12,325 bases of DNA, from NCBI GenBank assembly GCA_002320455.1, contig DCKU01000167.1:28572-40896 (forward strand), read 5' to 3'. Made by a program: the position numbers and the translations under genes. Of this stretch, positions 7,091 to 12,325 are shown piece by piece (the first letter of the stretch is position 1; the number at the start of each line of letters is the position of its first letter). Below the pieces are notes generated by a model. The model searched no databases and was not told the origin of the DNA. It saw only the letters and a program-made list of their open reading frames with translations. The stretch is from Salinisphaera sp. UBA1666 (lineage in GTDB: Bacteria; Pseudomonadota; Gammaproteobacteria; Nevskiales; Salinisphaeraceae).

Positions 7091-8150
7091 GGCCGGTAAA
7101 TAAGTCCATCGCGTTGTCGGTCGCGGGCGCCGGCGCGGGCAGACCGTAATAACGATACGCCAACGGCATGGCCATGCGCCCGCGCGGGGTTCTCATCATG
7201 AAGCCCTGCTGGATGAGATAAGGCTCAATGACGTCCTCGATGGTCTCGCGCGCCTCGCCGATGGCCGCGGCCAGGCTTTCCACGCCCACGGGCCCGCCCT
7301 CGAACTTGTGGATCAGCGCATCCAGCAGCTTGCGATCCATCATATCGAAGCCGTTGTCATCGACGCGCAACATGTCCATCGCCTTGGCCGCGACCCAGCC
7401 TTCGATGCGACCGTCAGCGCGTACTTCGGCATAGTCGCGCACGCGGCGCAGCAGTCGATTCGCCACGCGCGGCGTACCGCGAGCCCGGCGCGCGATTTCT
7501 GCCGCGCCCTCTGTTTCGATACCGATGCCCAAGATGCCGGCCGAACGCGTGACAATGGACGCCAGGTCGGCCTGAGAATAGAACTCCAGCCGCTGAACGA
7601 TGCCGAAACGATCGCGTAGCGGCGAAGTGAGCGCGCCGGCGCGTGTCGTCGCCCCCACCAGCGTAAAGGCCGGCAGATCCAGCTTGATCGAACGCGCGGC
7701 CGGTCCTTCGCCGATCACGATATCGATCTGGTAATCCTCGAGCGCCGGATACAGGACTTCCTCGACCACGGGCGACAGGCGATGGATCTCATCGATGAAC
7801 AAGACGTCGTTGGGCTCAAGGTTCGTCAAAAGCGCGGCCAGATCCCCCGGGCGCTCCAGCACCGGGCCCGAGGTCTGGCGGAATCCGACGTTCATCTCGT
7901 TGGCGATGACCTGGGCCATCGTGGTCTTGCCCAGCCCTGGCGGGCCGAAGATCAGCACATGATCGAGTGCTTCGGATCGTGCTCGCGCAGCAGACACGAA
8001 GATATCCAGCTGCTCGCAGACCTCGGGCTGGCCGACATAATCAACCAGCCGCGTCGGGCGCAGCGCGCGATCAAAGCCGCCTTCATCGCCGCGCGACTCA
8101 CCGGCAATCAATCGCTCGCCCTCGCCGATACCGTCGGATGCATCTGCCAT
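7071..8150 (-). CDS. ruvB: Holliday junction branch migration ATPase RuvB
   Basis: RuvB is the hexameric AAA+ motor that pumps DNA through the RuvA-bound Holliday junction. Visible motifs are Walker A GPPGLGKTT (69-77), Walker B LFIDEIH (117-123), sensor 1 GATTRAG (166-172), the arginine finger Arg178 in LTSPLRDRFG, and sensor 2 in GTPRVANRLLRRVRD. The C-terminal winged-helix domain includes GGPVGVESLAAAIGE and PYLIQQGFMMRTPRGR. At 359 aa it is longer than E. coli (336), with a short acidic leader before LRPTRLVDYVGQ and a loose tail. The ATG at 8150 overlaps the ruvA stop as TGATG. The 3' end overlaps ybgC by 20 nt. Confidence 0.98.
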   Translation of the reverse strand: MADASDGIGEGERLIAGESRGDEGGFDRALRPTRLVDYVGQPEVCEQLDIFVSAARARSEALDHVLIFGPPGLGKTTMAQVIANEMNVGFRQTSGPVLERPGDLAALLTNLEPNDVLFIDEIHRLSPVVEEVLYPALEDYQIDIVIGEGPAARSIKLDLPAFTLVGATTRAGALTSPLRDRFGIVQRLEFYSQADLASIVTRSAGILGIGIETEGAAEIARRARGTPRVANRLLRRVRDYAEVRADGRIEGWVAAKAMDMLRVDDNGFDMMDRKLLDALIHKFEGGPVGVESLAAAIGEARETIEDVIEPYLIQQGFMMRTPRGRMAMPLAYRYYGLPAPAPATDNAMDLFTGHDVSER

Positions 8151-8773
8151 CAGCGTACGGCTCGCTTGAGCGCCTCACGGATCAGCGTTTCACTGTCGAC
8201 GCCCTCGCCGGCCAGGCCGCGCAGCAGGCGATCGGCTTCGGCAGGTTTGTAGCCCAGCGCGACCAGCGCTTGCCGCGCAATGCCGGTGGCATCGCCCGGG
8301 GCGTTGTCGTCTCGTAGTTCGCTGGCCGCCGGGCCGGTGGCCGGCGCGCCCAGCGTGGGCGCGAGCGCCGTACCCGAGAGCTTGTCGCGCATCTCGATCA
8401 GCAGGCGCGCGGCGGTTTTCTTGCCCACGCCGGGCAGGCCGGTCAGGCGTGCGGCGTCGTCGGCTTCGATGGTGGCCACGAAGTCGGCCACGCTCATGCC
8501 CGACAGGATTGTGAGCGCCAGTTTGGCGCCGATGCCCGATACCTTGATGAGCTCGCGAAAAAGCTGACGCTCGTTTTCGGTAGCAAAGCCATAGAGCAGA
8601 ATTGCGTCCTCGCGTACCACCATCTGGGTGAGGACGGTGATCTCACCCTGGGTCGACGACAGGGCAAAACACGTCGACATGGGGGCTTCCAGCTCGTACC
8701 CCACGCCGCGCACGTCGATGACGAGGCGTGGCGGCTGCTTTTCGACCAGCTGCCCCCGCAGGCGCCCGATCAT
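8150..8773 (-). CDS. ruvA: Holliday junction binding protein RuvA
   Basis: RuvA forms tetramers that hold the Holliday junction in a square-planar shape and load RuvB. The N-terminal OB-fold starts MIGRLRGQLVEK and contains the acidic pin Glu55-Asp56 in VREDAILLYGF. Two helix-hairpin-helix motifs follow, KVSGIGAKLAL (about 77-87) and GLPGVGKKTAAR (about 112-122). After a Pro/Ala-rich flexible linker comes the RuvB-binding domain III (ARQALVALGYKPAEADRLL). The length is 207 aa (E. coli 203). I chose the ATG at 8773, where ATGA overlaps the ruvC stop and GGAG lies 7 nt upstream. The longer open frame upstream is ruvC sequence in another frame. Confidence 0.98.
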   Translation of the reverse strand: MIGRLRGQLVEKQPPRLVIDVRGVGYELEAPMSTCFALSSTQGEITVLTQMVVREDAILLYGFATENERQLFRELIKVSGIGAKLALTILSGMSVADFVATIEADDAARLTGLPGVGKKTAARLLIEMRDKLSGTALAPTLGAPATGPAASELRDDNAPGDATGIARQALVALGYKPAEADRLLRGLAGEGVDSETLIREALKRAVR

Positions 8774-9306
8774 GCCCAGGCTCCGGCTGCGCGTCCGGCC
8801 TGACGCATACGACCGGCCGTGTGCGCGGTGTGCGCGTGACACAAAGCCACCGCCGCGGCGTCAGCGGCATCGGCCTGCAGCTTGTCGGTGACACCCAACA
8901 ACATGGCCACCATGTGTTGAATCTGTGTCTTATCGGCGCCACCGCGCCCGACCACCGCCTGCTTGATCTGCGACGGCGTATATTCGGCCACGGCTAGACC
9001 GGCCGCGGCCCCCGCGCAGATAGCAGCACCCCGAGCCTGGCCGAGCTTGAGCGCTGAAGCCGCGTTTTTGGAGACGAACACGTCTTCGATCGCCATCTCC
9101 TGCGGTTGCCACTCGGCGATGACCGCGCTCAGACGCTCGAAAATAAGCCCCAAACGCGTTGGAAAATCGGCTTTGGGCAGGCGTAGGCAGTCGATGACGC
9201 ACGGCGTGGGACGCGCACCCCCGTCGATCACGGCAAAGCCCATGATAGTCGAGCCCGGATCGATGCCCAGAATACGCGTGCGCGTAATGTCGGTGCGATA
9301 GGCCAC
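8770..9306 (-). CDS. ruvC: Holliday junction endonuclease RuvC
   Basis: RuvC is the dimeric resolvase that cuts Holliday junctions symmetrically with Mg2+. All four catalytic acids are present: Asp16 (LGIDPGS), Glu74 (AIEDVF), Asp146 and Asp149 (ADAADAAAVALCH). They match Asp7, Glu66, Asp138 and Asp141 of E. coli with a constant offset of eight. The open frame runs back into yebC, so I placed the start at the GTG at 9306, 4 nt past the yebC TAA. This gives 178 aa (E. coli 173). No clear Shine-Dalgarno is visible, so initiation probably depends on coupling to yebC. Confidence 0.96.
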   Translation of the reverse strand: MAYRTDITRTRILGIDPGSTIMGFAVIDGGARPTPCVIDCLRLPKADFPTRLGLIFERLSAVIAEWQPQEMAIEDVFVSKNAASALKLGQARGAAICAGAAAGLAVAEYTPSQIKQAVVGRGGADKTQIQHMVAMLLGVTDKLQADAADAAAVALCHAHTAHTAGRMRQAGRAAGAWA

Positions 9307-9310
9307 GTCG

Positions 9311-10063
9311 TTAAGCGGCTGCGTCGTCAGACAGCGAGGCCTCATCGAACTCGACGTTGGTATAGACATCCTGTACGTCGTCGAGGTCTTCCAACGCATC
9401 GATCAGCTTGAGACACGTCTGGGCGACCTCGCCCGATAGCTCCACGGTGGTCGCCGGGCGCATCGTGACGTCGCCCTGCGCGGGCTCGAATCCGGCGCTC
9501 TCGATCGCGCGCCGTACCGCCGGATAATCGTCCGGTGCGGTGAGGACCTCAAACGAGCCGTCTTCGTATTCGACAAGATCCTCGGCGCCGGCCTCAAGCG
9601 CGGGCGCGAGCACCTCCTCGTCGTCAGTCTCCGGCGAGAACAGCAGGATGCCCTTGCGATCGAACAGATAGGCGACCGAACCATCGGCCCCCATATTGCC
9701 GCCGTTACGAGAGAACACGTAGCGAATTTCCGAGACGGTGCGATTACGGTTGTCGGTCATGCAGTCGACCATGATGGCCGCGCCCTGTGGGCCGTAACCT
9801 TCGTAGCGGATTTCTTCGTAGTTGTCTGCGCCTTCTTCACCGGCGCCGCGCTTGGCCGCGCGCTCGATATTGTCTTTCGGCATATTGGCGGCCAGCGCCT
9901 TATCCCAGGCCAGACGCAGGCGCGGATTATCGTTGGGATCCGAGCCGCCCATGCGCGCGGCCACGGTGATCTCCCGGATCAGCCGGGTGAAGATCTTGGC
10001 GCGTTTCTTGTCCTGGGCTTTTTTGCGGTGCTGGATGTTCGCCCATTTGCTATGGCCTGCCAT
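9311..10063 (-). CDS. yebC: YebC/PmpR-family translation or regulatory factor
   Basis: This is a YebC/TACO1-family protein. Members have been described as DNA-binding regulators (PmpR in Pseudomonas) and, more recently, as factors that help ribosomes translate difficult motifs such as polyproline. The role here is inferred. The conserved start MAGHSKWANIQHRKKAQD is followed by IFTRLIREITVAARMGG, NPRLRLAWDKALAANMPKDNI and YEGYGPQGAAIMVDCMTDNRNRT, then two acidic alpha/beta domains. The length is 250 aa (E. coli 246). I chose the ATG at 10063, with GAGG 5 nt upstream, over an earlier start six codons back. It is the first gene of the ruvCAB cluster, 53 nt after kup. Confidence 0.97.
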   Translation of the reverse strand: MAGHSKWANIQHRKKAQDKKRAKIFTRLIREITVAARMGGSDPNDNPRLRLAWDKALAANMPKDNIERAAKRGAGEEGADNYEEIRYEGYGPQGAAIMVDCMTDNRNRTVSEIRYVFSRNGGNMGADGSVAYLFDRKGILLFSPETDDEEVLAPALEAGAEDLVEYEDGSFEVLTAPDDYPAVRRAIESAGFEPAQGDVTMRPATTVELSGEVAQTCLKLIDALEDLDDVQDVYTNVEFDEASLSDDAAA

Positions 10064-10116
10064 AACTGCCTCGTGTTCCAAGCAACCCGAATAGTTTATC
10101 AGCCGCCGTGACGCCG
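10064..10116 (-). other. kup-yebC spacer
   Basis: This 53-nt gap contains the yebC Shine-Dalgarno but no intrinsic terminator for kup. By eye there is no convincing sigma70 promoter and no LexA box (CTGT-N8-ACAG). Either kup and yebC share a transcript, or the yebC-ruvCAB promoter lies inside the end of kup. Confidence 0.55.
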
Positions 10117-12063
10117 CTATAGCCGGATCTGGATGCCGACTTCGACCACGCGCTCGGTAGGCAGATGAAACTGATGGGTCGCCGAATTGGCATTGCGCGC
10201 CAAAAAGGCGAACAGCCGCTCGCGCCAGACCGGCATGCCGGGTACTTCGCTGTCAGGAATCAGGCTTTCACGTCCAATATAGAACGTGGTCGCGTCGAGA
10301 TCGATTTCCAGGCCGAACTCCTGGCACAGACGCAGCCCCACCGGCACATGAGTGGCCTGGATGAAGCCGTAATACAGATCGATACGGTAAAACCCGTCGG
10401 CGAGGCCCTCGATACGGATACGATCAGACGCAGCCACGCGCGGGACGTCCATGACGTGCACCGTCACGATCAATACCCGCTCATGGAGACAGCGATTGAG
10501 CCGCAGGTGATGCGACAGCATCGCCGGCGTCTTCTGGCCGGACACCGACATGAATACCGCAGTACCGGGAATCCGCTGGATTTCCGGATCGATGTTGTCG
10601 ACGAACGTCTCGATCGGCTCGCTCTGCTCATCGAGATGACGGCGCACCAGCGAACGCCCGGTGCGCCAGGTCGCCATGACGAAAAAAATCAGCCCCGCCA
10701 CGACCAACGGATACCAGCCGCCCTCTGGAATCTTGAACAGGTTAGCTCCGAAAAATGCTCCGTCCACGATCAGAAGCCCGGCGGCCACCACGCCGGCGAA
10801 GCGCGGAAACCAACCCCAGCGGTAAGCCACGAAAAACGCCAAAATCGTGGTGATGATCATGTCCAGCGATACGGCCACACCGTAGGCTGAGGCCAGTCGG
10901 TCCGAGCGCTGGAAACCGACCACCAGACCGATGGTGGCCACCATCAGTAGCGCGTTCATGACCGGAATATAGATCTGGCCATACGACTGGCGCGACGTCT
11001 GCACGATGCGCATGCGGGGCAGCTGGCCGAGCTGAATAGCCTGCCGAGTCAACGAGAATACGCCCGAAATTACGGCCTGTGACGCGATAACCGTGGCTGC
11101 CGTAGCGATAACGACCAGCGAAATCAACGCCCACTCCGGCGCCAAGGCATAGAACGGCTGGCGGGTATCCGGATGCGCCAGCATCAATGCGCCCTGGCCG
11201 AAATAATTCAGCAGCAGCCCCGGGAGTACGACCACGAACCAGGCCAGACGAATCGGCGCCAGACCGAAATGCCCCATATCCGCGTAGAGAGCTTCGCCAC
11301 CGGTGACCACTAGAAATACCGTGCCCAGTACGAGAAAGCCGGCAAAGCCGTTATCTAAAAAGAAAGCCGCCGCATAAGATGGATTAATCGCCGCCAGTAT
11401 CTCGGGGTGGTGCGCAATCCCTACGAGTCCCAAGACGGCTAACGTAGCGAACCACACCAGCATGATGGGGCCGAACCAGGCCCCGACCCGCGCCGTGCCC
11501 TGGCGCTGAATGGAAAACAGCGCGACCAGAATCGCGATCGTGATGGGAACGATATATGGCGTGAACGCCGGCGTGACGACCTCCAGACCCTCGATGGCGC
11601 TCAATACCGAGATCGCCGGCGTGATCGTGCCGTCACCGTAGAGCAGCGCGGCCCCAAACAGCCCCAGCAGCATCAGCAGATAGCGCCGGCTGCCATGTTC
11701 GGTCTTCCACGGATTGAGCAAGGCCACGAGCGCGATGATGCCGCCCTCGCCGTTGTTCGAGGCCCGCATAACCACCGTCAGATACTTGATCGAAATAACG
11801 ATCACCAGCGACCAGAACATCAGCGATAAGACGCCGTAGACGCTGGCTGCCGCGGTATCGATGCTTGCGTGGGCAAAAAACGCTTCACGCAGGGCATAGA
11901 TCGGGCTGGTACCGATATCTCCGTACACGATACCCAGCGCGGCGAGGCCGAGAGCTGGCCGCGTTTTTTTCTTATCGGACGTATTGCCGTTATCGCCGGC
12001 CTCGTGGTCGGTCTCCGGCGGACGCTTGGCTAACGATGCGTTATCGGGATCACCTGCGCTCAT
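10117..12063 (-). CDS. kup: Low-affinity potassium transporter Kup (KUP/HAK/KT family)
   Basis: Kup is an inner-membrane K+/H+ symporter that imports potassium, important in E. coli at low pH and under hyperosmotic stress. The family signature ALGIVYGDIGTSPIYALRE is at residues 42-60 and begins the first of about 12 hydrophobic helices, which continue to roughly residue 465. A hydrophilic C-terminal domain of about 180 residues follows (TAVFMSV, HHLRLNRCLHERVLIVTV, FYIGRESLIP). With the ATG at 12063 the protein has 648 aa. This is 26 more than E. coli, all in a polar N-terminal leader rich in Asp, Glu and Lys. An ATG at 12087 would add eight residues, and neither start has a good Shine-Dalgarno. 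The candidate promoter 42 nt upstream favours 12063. No terminator is visible before yebC, so readthrough is likely. Confidence 0.95.
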   Translation of the reverse strand: MSAGDPDNASLAKRPPETDHEAGDNGNTSDKKKTRPALGLAALGIVYGDIGTSPIYALREAFFAHASIDTAAASVYGVLSLMFWSLVIVISIKYLTVVMRASNNGEGGIIALVALLNPWKTEHGSRRYLLMLLGLFGAALLYGDGTITPAISVLSAIEGLEVVTPAFTPYIVPITIAILVALFSIQRQGTARVGAWFGPIMLVWFATLAVLGLVGIAHHPEILAAINPSYAAAFFLDNGFAGFLVLGTVFLVVTGGEALYADMGHFGLAPIRLAWFVVVLPGLLLNYFGQGALMLAHPDTRQPFYALAPEWALISLVVIATAATVIASQAVISGVFSLTRQAIQLGQLPRMRIVQTSRQSYGQIYIPVMNALLMVATIGLVVGFQRSDRLASAYGVAVSLDMIITTILAFFVAYRWGWFPRFAGVVAAGLLIVDGAFFGANLFKIPEGGWYPLVVAGLIFFVMATWRTGRSLVRRHLDEQSEPIETFVDNIDPEIQRIPGTAVFMSVSGQKTPAMLSHHLRLNRCLHERVLIVTVHVMDVPRVAASDRIRIEGLADGFYRIDLYYGFIQATHVPVGLRLCQEFGLEIDLDATTFYIGRESLIPDSEVPGMPVWRERLFAFLARNANSATHQFHLPTERVVEVGIQIRL

Positions 12064-12104
12064 GAAAACGTTGGCTAAGACAGTCATCAAGGGGCTGCTG
12101 ACAC

Positions 12105-12133
12105 TTAATACGCGTCCGCGTCAGAGACCGCAA
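12105..12133 (-). promoter_or_regulatory. Candidate sigma70 promoter of kup
   Basis: On the minus strand TTGCGG (12128-12133) and TATTAA (12105-12110) are separated by 17 nt, the ideal spacing. The -35 matches consensus at 3 of 6 positions and the -10 at 4 of 6. The expected transcript start, near 12098, would leave about 35 nt of leader before the ATG at 12063. This is pattern matching only. Confidence 0.4.
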
Positions 12134-12135
12134 AT

Positions 12136-12153
12136 TGCATTCACCAGAGTGCA
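12136..12153. repeat. Imperfect inverted repeat upstream of the kup -35
   Basis: TGCATTC and GAGTGCA form 7-nt arms around ACCA with one mismatch. The element ends 2 nt upstream of the candidate -35. That is a usual location for an activator site, but no known regulator motif is recognised. Confidence 0.4.
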
Positions 12154-12304
12154 GCTCACCACCTTGTCATGTGCCACGATCGAGACGCGCAGGGCGTGTC
12201 GACGCCATCGTGCCGGCGGACGTCTCGACGCGCCCGGAAGGACGCAACAATCAGACATGCAACAGCGGCGACCGGCTTTCTTGGGGCGGCCAGATGATCC
12301 TTTA
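12154..12304. other. Non-coding region upstream of kup, with a long hairpin
   Basis: I see no credible gene here on either strand. The main structure is an inverted repeat: GGGCGTGTCGA (12191-12201) pairs with TCGACGCGCCC (12224-12234), with one G-T position. Inside it CGCC (12202-12205) pairs with GGCG (12214-12217). An alternative 7-bp pairing, CGAGACG (12180-12186) with CGTCTCG (12220-12226), would exclude the first. No T-run follows on either strand, so neither form is an obvious terminator. Confidence 0.5.
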
Positions 12305-12325
12305 GGAAGCTCTGCACAACCTGTC
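12305..12325 (+). mobile_element. Possible terminus of an IS5-family insertion sequence (cut by window end)
   Basis: The last 21 nt start GGAAGCTCTGCACAACC. This resembles IS5-family terminal inverted repeats, which commonly begin GGAAG (E. coli IS5 starts GGAAGGTGCG). It is preceded by TTTA, compatible with the short TA-centred target duplications of this family. No transposase or second terminus is in the window, so this is a weak resemblance only. Confidence 0.25.

Noticed and set aside
8774..8842. 23-codon extension of the ruvA frame
   Set aside because: It lies within ruvC. The MIGRLRG start with GGAG and an ATGA overlap is the conserved one.
10165..10890. Plus-strand 241-aa open frame
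   Set aside because: Antisense to the C-terminal half of kup, His/Arg-rich shadow, no motifs.
12169..12297. 42-codon plus-strand open frame in the kup upstream region
   Set aside because: No ribosome site, Arg-rich random composition, and it spans the inverted repeats. It is not supported as a gene.
1..12325. CRISPR array, toxin-antitoxin pair, defence system or biosynthetic cluster
   Set aside because: No regularly spaced repeats and no unfamiliar genes were found. Every protein gene belongs to a well-known family in a conserved order.

Overview
This window is GC-rich (about 60% by eye) and reads as chromosomal core DNA of a gammaproteobacterium. The gene order yebC-ruvC-ruvA-ruvB-ybgC-tolQ-tolR-tolA-tolB-pal-cpoB-queE-queC, followed by a tRNA-Lys, is the one I know from Pseudomonas and related lineages. 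The Salinisphaerales, Nevskiales and Chromatiales also fit the base composition. I cannot name a genus from the sequence alone.

Layout, left to right. Bases 1-32 are the 3' part of a plus-strand tRNA, almost certainly tRNA-Lys, followed by a strong intrinsic terminator. All 14 protein genes lie on the minus strand, so transcription runs right to left and converges on the tRNA. In transcription order they are: kup (K+ uptake); yebC; the Holliday-junction genes ruvC, ruvA and ruvB; the cell-envelope genes ybgC, tolQ, tolR, tolA, tolB, pal and cpoB; and the queuosine genes queE and queC. From yebC to queC packing is very tight: seven junctions overlap or abut, two more are 4 to 9 nt apart, and only tolB-pal (70 nt) and queE-queC (55 nt) leave real gaps. 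kup is 53 nt upstream of yebC. The right end (12064-12325) is non-coding and holds the kup upstream region. It may also carry the tip of an insertion sequence.

Functionally there are four blocks. RuvAB migrates Holliday junctions and RuvC cuts them. TolQRA in the inner membrane uses the proton motive force to act on periplasmic TolB and outer-membrane Pal during envelope constriction, and CpoB links this to peptidoglycan synthesis. QueE and QueC make the preQ0 base for queuosine tRNA modification. Kup imports potassium.

I found no convincing new biological system. All catalytic and binding motifs I checked are intact, and no gene appears broken. The points worth a second look are non-coding or contextual: a perfect 17-nt palindrome across the tolB stop codon, kup where aspS sits in the Pseudomonas arrangement, inverted repeats upstream of kup, and an IS5-like terminus at the right edge.
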